From assembly GCA_965248995.1 (NCBI GenBank), contig CBDFKY010000004.1, forward strand, positions 1 to 64,000: DNA of 64,000 nucleotides. The letters are read 5' to 3'. The translations under genes and the position numbers were made by a program. The stretch comes from CBDFKY01 sp965248995. GTDB taxonomy: Bacteria > Pseudomonadota > Alphaproteobacteria > Rickettsiales > UBA998. Below the pieces are notes generated by a model. It saw only the letters and a list, made by a program, of their open reading frames with translations, did not search any database and was not told where the DNA came from. Below, one piece after another: positions 9,307 through 18,095 of the stretch. Numbering within the stretch: position 1 is the first letter of the stretch; each line of letters starts with the position of its first letter.

Positions 9307-11181
9307 ATGGCACATACTCCTCATTCTAAAACAACCAAAATTACGACGGGAGAGCACATAAAAGCCAATGGGCAAAGCTTAGGAGGCGCACAGTTTACCC
9401 GGGGAGAGCAATATGATGAGAATCAAAAATTAATATCTAAAAAAATATACGGTACCTTTATACGAGGTACTCATGACGAAGCACACGGGATTTCATTACT
9501 TGTTGCCGAAGGACTTGGTCTGGATGTCGGTGACGTCAAGTTATTCTCGTTGGCAGATGAAGGAATGGCTGATTTTTTAATTGCCCCTTCTTATTCTAAA
9601 ACATTGAATCCATTGCATTATGACGAGGTGAATCCCTCCAATGCATTCATGGAGATGATTTATTCCGACCTATATCTGGTTGCTAAGCAGGAAATCATCA
9701 AAAGCGCGGATAAAAGTCAGAAAGCCCTGCTGAAGGACATGTTCAAATATCCGACGCTTAAAAAGGACGCCATTCCTTACCTCGAGGAAGGACTCGACAG
9801 GGTGTTTCCCACTTGGAGGGATCATCTGAAACTGCTGTGTGAAGCGCAACATAAGATGTGGTGCCTGGGTGAAGTGCTTGAGCAGCATCATCCAGATATT
9901 TTCAAGCCGTTTCGTCTGGTGGCGGACGGTGAACAATTAAAAGTGAACGAACTTTATCGTGACCCGCGGGAAGGAAAGGAAGGCGCATATCTGACGGGTC
10001 CCCTCCGTACGGAACCGTTGCAAAATGCGACGGCATGGGAACAGAATCCTGAAAGCATTCACAGCGACGTGTTCGATGCGGAAAAGTTACGTTTTCAAAT
10101 TCTTGAGCACGGCTCCCGGTCGCGCAAGCTGAACATGCCGTTTAAGATTCAGGACATACTCGATGACGCCGGTGTCAGCTATACTCCGGAAACGCTGGAG
10201 CGGATTGTCCACTCGGAGGCATTGAAACCGTTTTCAGCCGAACAGCCCAGATATGTTACGATGTTCAACCGCGCCAGACGTGACAAGGGAGAGCAGGATA
10301 TCGCGCCGGAAGAGCTGGAAGGGCGGTTTTATATCGATCACGCAAGCAGACTAAATTTTATTTTTGCATTGATGGGCGCGCTGGATCCGCAATCCATCGC
10401 GGATGTGGTGGCAGGCGACCATACCTACGAAATCACGTATGGACTGGATATGGCGGATTTGCCGACGGCTTTCGTCGAAGCGAAAAAAGATCCTGAAGTG
10501 GCGGCGCTCGTCTCCCAGATTAACTCGGTGCTGAAGAGTTATCCCGTTTTTTTCAGAGAAGGCGAACTGGATCCGAAAGAGGCTCTCGCCTTTAAAGCAC
10601 CCGACCTGGCAGAAATAACCGGGTCGGATGATCCGGTCATGCTGTCGGCCGAAATCAAATACGCCCAGTATTTTCTCTCCAGGATCGTGGAAGCGGACCT
10701 GAATCATTACGGCCGCGATATCACGACGCCGGAATATCGCCATGAATTGGAAAACAGGACGGAGGTACGCCATCTGCTGGGTAAAGTAAGGGCACAAAAA
10801 GCCGAGCTGGAAGAACTGCACGGCATTTCCGACCCCTTGCTGAACTACTGTAAAACACTGGACAAGGAAATCGACCGGATCGTTGAAAAGTTTCCACAAG
10901 TCGGCAGCCTGCTGCGTGAACTCGGCGTGGCGGACCCGGAACTTAAAACCGCTACTGACCGGCATATTACACGCAGTACCAGGCACCTCAACCTTTCAGG
11001 AAGCGCAGGCGTGAATCTGGGCGAGCTTTCCCCGGATGAAAGGGAGGCATTTTTAAATGAGTGCGAGGTGGTAGGAGACGTCAAGGACGTTGTGTCTACC
11101 GAGAAACTCAAGTTTGAAAATCAGAGTCCGGATGCGGATCGCCCATCCCAAGCACAGCGGAATGACCGTTCACCCGGTTAA
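9307..11181 (+). CDS. Unrecognised 624-residue protein
   Basis: I do not recognise this protein. It is soluble-looking with no signal peptide or membrane segment. The N-terminal 130 residues are of mixed type (GISLLVAEGLGLDVGDVKLFSLADEG). The middle is charged and probably helical. Residues about 470-550 look like a coiled coil (VRAQKAELEELHGISDPLLN, KEIDRIVEKF). The C-terminus is polar and disordered. Two Tyr-Gly/His-rich patches (around DHTYEITYGLDMADLP) have no catalytic signature I know. The first 200 bases and the upstream gap 9114-9306 are much more AT-rich than the flanks. It interrupts the flagellar locus on the opposite strand and is followed 77 bases later by clpB. An acquired gene or secreted effector is possible but unsupported. 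Confidence 0.75.
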   Translation: MAHTPHSKTTKITTGEHIKANGQSLGGAQFTRGEQYDENQKLISKKIYGTFIRGTHDEAHGISLLVAEGLGLDVGDVKLFSLADEGMADFLIAPSYSKTLNPLHYDEVNPSNAFMEMIYSDLYLVAKQEIIKSADKSQKALLKDMFKYPTLKKDAIPYLEEGLDRVFPTWRDHLKLLCEAQHKMWCLGEVLEQHHPDIFKPFRLVADGEQLKVNELYRDPREGKEGAYLTGPLRTEPLQNATAWEQNPESIHSDVFDAEKLRFQILEHGSRSRKLNMPFKIQDILDDAGVSYTPETLERIVHSEALKPFSAEQPRYVTMFNRARRDKGEQDIAPEELEGRFYIDHASRLNFIFALMGALDPQSIADVVAGDHTYEITYGLDMADLPTAFVEAKKDPEVAALVSQINSVLKSYPVFFREGELDPKEALAFKAPDLAEITGSDDPVMLSAEIKYAQYFLSRIVEADLNHYGRDITTPEYRHELENRTEVRHLLGKVRAQKAELEELHGISDPLLNYCKTLDKEIDRIVEKFPQVGSLLRELGVADPELKTATDRHITRSTRHLNLSGSAGVNLGELSPDEREAFLNECEVVGDVKDVVSTEKLKFENQSPDADRPSQAQRNDRSPG

Positions 11182-11195
11182 AAAGCAGGTCGGTG

Positions 11196-11224
11196 CTTGA
11201 ATCATCCGTCACCCTCTCTTAGTT
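11196..11224 (+). promoter_or_regulatory. Candidate heat-shock (RpoH) promoter of clpB
   Basis: CTTG at 11196-11199 and CTTAGTT at 11218-11224 are separated by 18 bases. This fits the alphaproteobacterial RpoH pattern CTTG-N17/18-CYTATNT with one mismatch. It lies 35 bases upstream of the clpB GTG, and ClpB is a classical RpoH target. Confidence 0.5.
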
Positions 11225-11258
11225 TGATGCATATCGTCATACACAAAGAGGAGCCAGC

Positions 11259-13832
11259 GTGCAGATTGAGAAATATACCGAATCCGCCAAGCAACTGATG
11301 CAGTCCGCGCAGGCGGAAGCGCTGCGGCGCGACCATCAGCGCTTTATGCCCGAACATCTTGTGCATGCCGCGCTCAAATCCATGGACGGGTCGCCCAGGC
11401 AGCTGCTGCAGCTGGCGGGCGGTAATGTTACCGCCCTGCAGGAGGCGGTGGAAGGGCTGTTGAAAGCCATACCTTCGGTTTCCGGAGGAGGAGCCGGCAA
11501 CCTGATGCTGGACCCCGCCACCGCCAAACTGATAGGCACCGCGGAAGAACAGGCGCAAGCGAACGGGGATCAGTTCGTGACGGTGGAAATGTTCCTGCTC
11601 GCCGCGAGCCTGACGGAAAGTAAGACGGCAAGCGCCCTGAAGGATGCGGGCATCACTCCCGCTTCGCTTAAAAGCGCCATCAGAGATATCCGCAAAGGCC
11701 GCAAGGCGCAGTCCGCTTCCGCGGAGGACCAGTATCATGCGCTGGAAAAATATACGAAAGATTTCACGGCGCTGGCGGAAGCGAACAAGCTCGATCCCGT
11801 GATCGGGCGGGATGAGGAAATACGCCGCGCCATGCAGGTATTGTCGCGCCGTACCAAGAACAACCCGGTGTTGATAGGAGAGCCGGGGGTAGGGAAAACC
11901 GCTATCATCGAAGGGCTGGCGCAGCGCATCATCAACGCGGACGTGCCGGAAACGCTGCGGGGTAAGCGCCTGCTGGCGCTCGATCTCGGGGCACTGATCG
12001 CCGGGGCGAAATTTCGCGGAGAGTTCGAGGAGCGCCTGAAGGCGGTGCTCTCCGAACTTTCCGCGGCTGACGGGCAGGTGATCCTGTTCATCGATGAACT
12101 GCATACGCTGGTCGGGGCGGGGGCGGCGGAAGGGTCCATGGATGCCTCCAACCTGCTGAAACCGGCACTGGCACGCGGGGAACTGCATTGCGTAGGCGCG
12201 ACGACGCTCAATGAATACCGTAAATATATCGAGAAAGACGCGGCGCTGGCGCGGCGTTTTCAATCAGTGTTCGTTTCCGAACCGACGGTGGAGGATACCA
12301 TTTCCATCCTGCGCGGGCTGAAGGAGAAATATGAGGTGCATCACGGGGTGCGCATTACCGACAATGCGATCATCGCGGCGGCCACTTTGTCGAACCGCTA
12401 CATTACCGACCGCTTCCTGCCGGATAAAGCCATCGACCTGATGGACGAGGCGGCATCGCGTCTGCGCATGGAAGTGGACAGCAAACCGGAAGAGCTGGAT
12501 GAGCTGGACCGCAGGATCATCCAAATGAAGATCGAAGCGGAAGCGCTCAAACGTGAGTCCGACTCCGCCAGCGCCGAACGGCTGGAGAAGCTGAGCGGCG
12601 AACTGCGCGGGCTGGAAGAGAAGTCCCTGACCATGAACGCGCACTGGAAGGCGGAAAAAGCCAAGCTGGCGGACGCGAGCGGCTTTAAGGAAAAGCTGGA
12701 GGCGACGAGGGCGCAGCTGGATCGTGCCCAGCGGGAGGGGGACCTCGCGAAGGCAGGTGAGCTTGCCTACGGTATCATTCCGGAGCTAGAGAAACAGATG
12801 AACGACGCGGAAGCGAGCGCGCATTCGGGTACGAAAATGGTACGGGAGGCGGTGACGGACGGTGATATCGCGGCCATCGTCGCCCGCTGGACGGGTATTC
12901 CAATGGAAAGGATGCTGGAGGGCGAGCGCGATAAACTGCTGCGGATCGAGGATGAACTGCGCAAACACGTGGTGGGGCAGGAAGAGGCGCTGGTCGCGGT
13001 CAGTAACGCGGTGCGCCGTTCCCGTGCCGGATTACAGGATCCGAACCGACCGCTCGGTTCTTTTTTGTTTTTAGGACCGACCGGGGTGGGAAAAACCGAA
13101 CTGACCAAGGCGCTGGCGCGGTTTATTTTCGATGACGAGGCGGCGGTGCTCCGCGTCGATATGTCGGAATATATGGAAAAGCACGCGGTTTCCCGCCTGA
13201 TCGGCGCACCGCCGGGTTATGTGGGATACGATCAGGGTGGCATGCTGACCGAAGCGGTGCGCCGTCGGCCCTACCAGGTTATCCTGTTCGACGAAGTGGA
13301 AAAGGCGCATCCCGACGTGTTCAACGTGCTGTTGCAGGTACTGGATGAAGGGCGCCTGACCGATAGTCAGGGTCGTACGGTGGATTTTCGCAATACTATC
13401 ATCGTGCTGACTTCCAATCTCGGAGCGCAGCACATCGCCGCGCTGCCGGACGGCGAGCCGATCGAGCGGGTACGCGCATCTGTAATGGAAGCGGTCAACC
13501 AGTCGTTCCGCCCGGAATTCATTAACCGTCTGGATGAAATCGTTTTGTTTCATCGTCTGGGCCGGGAACTGATGCGTTCCATTACGGAAATCCAGCTGGA
13601 ACGGCTGCGGGCCCGCCTGAGCGACCGTCATATTATGTTGCATCTGGATGATGCCGCTTATGGCTGGCTGGGAGAAGCGGGGTATGATCCGATTTACGGG
13701 GCTCGTCCGCTCAAACGGGTTATTCAGCGCAATCTGGAAAATGAGCTTGCCAGCCGGCTGCTTCGCGGTGAAGTCGGGGAAGGGGCGGAAGTAGAAATAA
13801 GTGCCGACAAGGACGGATTATTATTTATTTGA
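11259..13832 (+). CDS. clpB: ATP-dependent disaggregase ClpB
   Basis: 857-residue Hsp100 chaperone that, with DnaK, dissolves protein aggregates. The layout is canonical: an N-terminal Clp-N domain (IEKYTESAKQLMQSAQ), a first AAA+ module with Walker A GEPGVGKT at residues 207-214 and Walker B ILFIDELH, a long coiled-coil middle domain (about 400-530, KPEELDELDRRIIQMK), and a second AAA+ module with GPTGVGKTE, VILFDEVEKAHPDVFN and the GYVGYDQGG pore loop. It uses a GTG start preceded by AAGAGGAG. Its length matches E. coli ClpB (857). The upstream region carries a heat-shock-type promoter, and the gene stands alone on its strand. Confidence 0.98.
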   Translation: MQIEKYTESAKQLMQSAQAEALRRDHQRFMPEHLVHAALKSMDGSPRQLLQLAGGNVTALQEAVEGLLKAIPSVSGGGAGNLMLDPATAKLIGTAEEQAQANGDQFVTVEMFLLAASLTESKTASALKDAGITPASLKSAIRDIRKGRKAQSASAEDQYHALEKYTKDFTALAEANKLDPVIGRDEEIRRAMQVLSRRTKNNPVLIGEPGVGKTAIIEGLAQRIINADVPETLRGKRLLALDLGALIAGAKFRGEFEERLKAVLSELSAADGQVILFIDELHTLVGAGAAEGSMDASNLLKPALARGELHCVGATTLNEYRKYIEKDAALARRFQSVFVSEPTVEDTISILRGLKEKYEVHHGVRITDNAIIAAATLSNRYITDRFLPDKAIDLMDEAASRLRMEVDSKPEELDELDRRIIQMKIEAEALKRESDSASAERLEKLSGELRGLEEKSLTMNAHWKAEKAKLADASGFKEKLEATRAQLDRAQREGDLAKAGELAYGIIPELEKQMNDAEASAHSGTKMVREAVTDGDIAAIVARWTGIPMERMLEGERDKLLRIEDELRKHVVGQEEALVAVSNAVRRSRAGLQDPNRPLGSFLFLGPTGVGKTELTKALARFIFDDEAAVLRVDMSEYMEKHAVSRLIGAPPGYVGYDQGGMLTEAVRRRPYQVILFDEVEKAHPDVFNVLLQVLDEGRLTDSQGRTVDFRNTIIVLTSNLGAQHIAALPDGEPIERVRASVMEAVNQSFRPEFINRLDEIVLFHRLGRELMRSITEIQLERLRARLSDRHIMLHLDDAAYGWLGEAGYDPIYGARPLKRVIQRNLENELASRLLRGEVGEGAEVEISADKDGLLFI

Positions 13833-13849
13833 AAACAGGACGGAAGGCG

Positions 13850-14194
13850 TTAAAGGTTATTGTAAGCCATATGCCGGGTTTTGCTCTGAAAGGTGGCGAA
13901 ACAATCCTGTAAACTGGGTTCAAGCGCTCTTGTCGTTTTACCCCCTTTATAATGGCAGAAATTATATTTCCCGGTCGGGGTATTGGTAAGGATCAATACT
14001 TCATCGTATAATCCTTTCTTGCTTTGTACTATCTGACTCAAATCCTGATCGGCGGGGCGTCCCTGAATACTGTGAGCAGGGGATTCAAAGGTTAAGGTAG
14101 ATTCCTGGCTGGCAAGATCGACCGCTAAATGGCGCGCATGATTTATATCCCATCCGGGAAGATCTATAATCACAACCATTTTTCGATCCGCCAT
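13850..14194 (-). CDS. Unrecognised 114-residue protein
   Basis: Small protein of unknown family. It starts MADRKMVVIIDLPGWDINHA, so it opens with a hydrophobic beta-strand ending in Asp, as in Rossmann-like folds. The later segment KKGLYDEVLILTNTPTGKYNF has a second strand-turn. It contains no membrane segment. The coding strand is AT-richer than clpB and flgE on either side, and the 151 bases upstream (14195-14345) are strongly AT-rich, containing AATATTA/TAATATT arms around 14280-14296. It lies between the convergent clpB and the end of flgE on the same strand as the flagellar genes. It could be an accessory insertion. Confidence 0.6.
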   Translation of the reverse strand: MADRKMVVIIDLPGWDINHARHLAVDLASQESTLTFESPAHSIQGRPADQDLSQIVQSKKGLYDEVLILTNTPTGKYNFCHYKGGKTTRALEPSLQDCFATFQSKTRHMAYNNL

Positions 14195-14345
14195 TTTTTT
14201 AACCCATCATAATCACTCCTTAATAATATATTATTTTAGACTATTTAACAATTAGTTGATAAGTATTTTCAGTTAGTTTAATATTACTGTAATATTATAA
14301 ACGTCGTTAACAAGCCTGCCTTTGAGTGTGAAGCGGATCGGCTGA

Positions 14346-17192
14346 TCAAATCTGATTCAGTTTATCCAGCAGATCGTTTACCGTGGAAATCACCCGCGTA
14401 TTGGATTGATAAGCGCGCTGCGCGACGATCATGTCGGTAAGCTGCTGGGCAAGATCCACGGTGGAGGATTCCAGCGTGTTGGAGACGATATTCCCCACAC
14501 CGTTTTTACCGGATTCCCTCAAGTTCACTTCTCCCGATTCGTTGGTCTGCGCGTAGACGTTGCCGGAAATCGGTTTCAGTCCGTTCGGATTGGCGAAATC
14601 GGCCAGCGGCAGTTTGTAGATCTTTTGATTTTCACCGTTGGAAAATCCTGCCACCACGTATCCCTCCTTATCGATAGTGATGCCGACCAAATCGCCCACC
14701 GGTGCGCCGTTCTGATCGATAAAGGCGACATTGTAATCCCCTTTGAACTGGCTGAGTCCCTTGGTATCGCCGATTACACTGGCGCCGACCGTACCGAGCG
14801 GCTGCCCCGCCGTGCCGAAACCGAGCGTCACCTTGGCCGGGGCCGCGCCGTTCGTCCAGTTGATGGTAAGGGGTTTGACAAGCGAGCTGGAAATGCTTTT
14901 GAGCGATGCGTCACCGTTGAACTCCACCGTACCGGTGGCGATCTGGCCGTTCGGCAGCGTGCCGCTTATTTCCCCGGGATTCACGGCGAACACTTCCACC
15001 GCCCACTGGTTCTTGTCGGTTTTCAGAAACGCGATCCGTACGTCGTGGCCGGTACCCTGCGCATCGTAAATACGGGTGGTACGGCTGAACTGCGAGGAAA
15101 TGTCGCCGGAGGCCATGTTCTTGCCCGCCGAACCCGACGAGTCGTATACCGGGCCGAGGTTACCCGTGTCTCCCCGCACATAGGCCGTGCTGTTCAAGGA
15201 TTTCACCAGACCAAGTTCCGACAGCAGGCTTCCCACGTTGGTGCCCTGAACGGTTCCCGCCGCTCCTCCGGCCGGTGTCGCCGGAGCGACGACCGCCGCC
15301 GTGGTAACAGTCACCGTATAGGACACGCCCGGCACCACCGCTGTTACGGTATGCGTCGTATTCAGTTCCGCCGCCGTGATGGCACCCGCTGCCGCCAGTC
15401 CGCCGAGCAGCACGTTGTTGCCGACGACAAAAGAATTTCCCGCCTGTGAAATCGTCACGTCCGCCGTACCCGCGCCGCCGGCGCCGGGAATGGCGACAGC
15501 CGAGATCGGGTTGGCGCCGAGCGCCGTGGAAGGGCCCGCATAATCCTGGAAGCGGAGGGTATCAAGCGGATTATCCACGTTGATGGCCAGGGTGGATTCC
15601 GCCGTCGGGCTCCCTACCACGCCGCTTACGCCGTCGTCGTTATTGACGATGTTAGAGAGGCCCTGCAGCGTGGAAAAACGCCGTGTGCCTGCAACCACGT
15701 CCTTCAGATCCAGTTCCTGAAGCCAGTTGAGTCCCGCTTTACCGCCCGATCCCGTCGCATCGACGTTGGCGAACGTGACCGCGTCGGACGCGTTATCCGC
15801 TCCCACCACGAGACGTCCGTCGGAGATGCGGGCATTCAGTCCGGGCTGCGCGTTGATCGCCGCCGCCAGGCTGGTGAGCGAGTTGAACTGACCGGATATG
15901 GCGTTCGGGCTGGCAGAAGTGTAGGTAAAGGTGGCGGTTCCGGTCGGAAGCACCGCCGGGCTGCTGATGGTGAAGCTTTTCGCCGCCGTGGTGAAATTGT
16001 TGAGGTTCGTGGTCCCTGCGAAAAATGCCTGGTTTTCTGTCTGCGCATCGAAGATGTTGCCGGAGAAAACCCGCGTGCTGTAAAGCGCGGAGCTCGCATT
16101 GACCGTACCGCCGGTCACTGCCGGTACGGACGTATTTACCGTAAACGTGTTGGCGGTCGGAGTGGAAGCCACCGTTACCACGCCGTTGAATTCCGAAATG
16201 GGGATACCCGTCGGTCCCGTCAGGACCACGTTGCTCAGTTTTACCTGCTGGCCGGCTACCAGACCGTGCGCCGAGCCGACATCCACCGTATAGAACGTAT
16301 CCGTATTGTTGACGGTGATCGCACCGGGGCCGGAGGCCGCAAAAATATCGGTGGGTGCCAGGTTGGTATTGCGATCTCCCGTGTTGGTGGCGAGGTTGTT
16401 GCTGGTCACTTTCCGACCGATGCTGAAACCGCCATATTCATAATCGTACGTCAGGCCGCTGCCGGTGGAAGCGGTGAATTTATCGCCGCGGGCGATGTTG
16501 TTGGTGGTCGCCAGACCGAACAGAGGAGCGGTGGCGGAGCCTTCATCGGGCACGATGATGGTATCGGCATTGATCCCGTAATTGTTCGGGGAGAGAATAT
16601 CGAATTTGGTGGTGCCCGCCGCGCCGGCAAACACTTTTTCTCCCGCGTTCAGGTTGATGCCGAAATCGATCTTGCTGGTCGCCTGCGCCACGCCGCTGGC
16701 ATTTTTCACGTTGACCGTCTTCAGGCTCTCCAGGTTGGCGAAGGAGACGGAATTGGTGTTCCCCGGTTCGCCCGGCAGGTGACCGTCGCGGTCGAGCGGC
16801 CAGCCCTGCAGGTAGAACCCCTGCGAGTTGACGAAATTACCGAGCGAATCCTGACGGAACGAACCGGCGCGTGAGTACAGCACCTGCGCGCTCTGGTCCG
16901 TATTGGCCCGCACCGTGAAGAAACCGTTGCCGGAAATCGCGATATCGGTCGCGGCGGAGGTGGAGGTGAGCGTTCCCTGCTTGTCGATATCCACCCGCGT
17001 ATGGTTACGCACCCCTCCCGGCGAATAGGCGGCCTGCAGACTGCTGTTGACGACCAGCGTCTCGAACTGGGCCTCGCCTTCCTTGTAGCCGACCGTGTTG
17101 GCGTTGGCGATGTTGTCGGAAATGATGGCGAGTTTCTGGCCCTGAGCGTTCAGGCCGGAAACCCCTGTGAATAATGCGCCGTATAATGTCAT
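14346..17192 (-). CDS. flgE: Flagellar hook protein FlgE, unusually long
   Basis: 948-residue hook subunit; enteric FlgE is about 400. The N-terminal D0 (LYGALFTGVSGLNAQGQKLAI, then DNIANANTVGYKE) and the FlgE-type ISGNGFFTVR segment are present. The C-terminal D0 ends with VDLAQQLTDMIVAQRAYQSNTRVIS and DLLDKLNQ. The extra length lies in residues about 180-680, which hold at least one beta-rich module (HGLVAGQQVKL ... TANTFTVNTS, about residues 290-365) and a second, weaker copy near 590-650. A similar module is found in FlgK. The large insertion would form extra surface domains on the hook. It is followed on the same strand by nothing flagellar until flgI; flgD and fliK lie upstream in the same operon. 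Confidence 0.93.
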   Translation of the reverse strand: MTLYGALFTGVSGLNAQGQKLAIISDNIANANTVGYKEGEAQFETLVVNSSLQAAYSPGGVRNHTRVDIDKQGTLTSTSAATDIAISGNGFFTVRANTDQSAQVLYSRAGSFRQDSLGNFVNSQGFYLQGWPLDRDGHLPGEPGNTNSVSFANLESLKTVNVKNASGVAQATSKIDFGINLNAGEKVFAGAAGTTKFDILSPNNYGINADTIIVPDEGSATAPLFGLATTNNIARGDKFTASTGSGLTYDYEYGGFSIGRKVTSNNLATNTGDRNTNLAPTDIFAASGPGAITVNNTDTFYTVDVGSAHGLVAGQQVKLSNVVLTGPTGIPISEFNGVVTVASTPTANTFTVNTSVPAVTGGTVNASSALYSTRVFSGNIFDAQTENQAFFAGTTNLNNFTTAAKSFTISSPAVLPTGTATFTYTSASPNAISGQFNSLTSLAAAINAQPGLNARISDGRLVVGADNASDAVTFANVDATGSGGKAGLNWLQELDLKDVVAGTRRFSTLQGLSNIVNNDDGVSGVVGSPTAESTLAINVDNPLDTLRFQDYAGPSTALGANPISAVAIPGAGGAGTADVTISQAGNSFVVGNNVLLGGLAAAGAITAAELNTTHTVTAVVPGVSYTVTVTTAAVVAPATPAGGAAGTVQGTNVGSLLSELGLVKSLNSTAYVRGDTGNLGPVYDSSGSAGKNMASGDISSQFSRTTRIYDAQGTGHDVRIAFLKTDKNQWAVEVFAVNPGEISGTLPNGQIATGTVEFNGDASLKSISSSLVKPLTINWTNGAAPAKVTLGFGTAGQPLGTVGASVIGDTKGLSQFKGDYNVAFIDQNGAPVGDLVGITIDKEGYVVAGFSNGENQKIYKLPLADFANPNGLKPISGNVYAQTNESGEVNLRESGKNGVGNIVSNTLESSTVDLAQQLTDMIVAQRAYQSNTRVISTVNDLLDKLNQI

Positions 17193-17234
17193 AAATGCTC
17201 CTGAAAGATGCGTATTGCGTCGGTTGCCGGTGCT

Positions 17235-18077
17235 TTAGGCGCCGGAGGTGGTTGTGCCGGTGGTAGTTCCCGTGCCGGACGTGCCTGTACCGGACGTAGT
17301 CGTGCCGGAAGTAGTCGTACCCGAAGTGGTGCCTGTGCCGGATGAGTTCGCCGTGTCGGAAGCGGCGTTGTCGACGGGAATGTCCCGTACCGCGACGACG
17401 TCTTTCAACGGCACCTTAGTATCTCCGATGTTCAGAATGGTGTTGCCGTCCTTATCCAGTTCCGCAGCGGTCACTCGGCCTGTCGTGTAGGTAGTGGCGT
17501 CGATTTTCTCCTCTTTGGCGTCTTTCGCCGTGATGACGATCTGGTAGGTACCGTCCGGCATGTTGGCGCCGTTGAAGCTGTTGACCCCGTCCCAGACCAC
17601 CAGATTCTTGCCCGCTTTCTTGGCGCCCGTACCGCTGAAGACGGCCTGGCCGGTGTCGTCCAGAATGGAAACGTCCACGCTCTGCGCATCCTGCGGCAGG
17701 CTGTAGGCAAAGACGGCGCTTTTGCCGGTAAGCACGCCCTTGTCCCCGGCGGCGTCCACCGCCTTGCCGATATATCCCAGACCCTGCTGAACGCTGCTCG
17801 CCGAAGAATCGGTGATCAGTGTTTCCAGGTTCTTGTTGGTCTGCAGCTGCTGCTCCACCTGGCTGAACAGTACCAGCTGGTTGGTGAACTGGTTGGTGTC
17901 GAGCGGCGCGGTCGGATCCTGGTTCTGCAGCTGCGTGGTCAGCAGTTTCAGGAAGCTGTTGAAGTCCCCCGCGAGCTTCGCGCCGTCCAGTTTCGCTTTG
18001 GACGGATTGGTCGCCTGAGTGGTGGAAGCCAGCGTCGAAGCGGCGGCGGTGGAAGCGATTGCGTCAGTGGTGGCCAT
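17235..18077 (-). CDS. flgD: Flagellar hook capping protein FlgD
   Basis: 280-residue scaffolding cap for hook assembly. The N-terminal signature FLKLLTTQLQNQDPTAPLDT and FTNQLVLFSQVEQQLQTNKNL are typical, followed by the FlgD Ig-like/Tudor region (VVWDGVNSFNGANMPDGTYQI at about 165-190). The last 40 residues are a low-complexity tail of Ser, Gly and Thr with repeated SGTGT/SGTTT units, encoded by an imprecise short tandem repeat at 17238-17340. The start ATG 18077 has AAGGAG nine bases upstream. It is between fliK and flgE, the classic fliK-flgD-flgE order. Confidence 0.95.
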   Translation of the reverse strand: MATTDAIASTAAASTLASTTQATNPSKAKLDGAKLAGDFNSFLKLLTTQLQNQDPTAPLDTNQFTNQLVLFSQVEQQLQTNKNLETLITDSSASSVQQGLGYIGKAVDAAGDKGVLTGKSAVFAYSLPQDAQSVDVSILDDTGQAVFSGTGAKKAGKNLVVWDGVNSFNGANMPDGTYQIVITAKDAKEEKIDATTYTTGRVTAAELDKDGNTILNIGDTKVPLKDVVAVRDIPVDNAASDTANSSGTGTTSGTTTSGTTTSGTGTSGTGTTTGTTTSGA

Positions 18078-18095
18078 AGTAACGTACTCCTTAAA

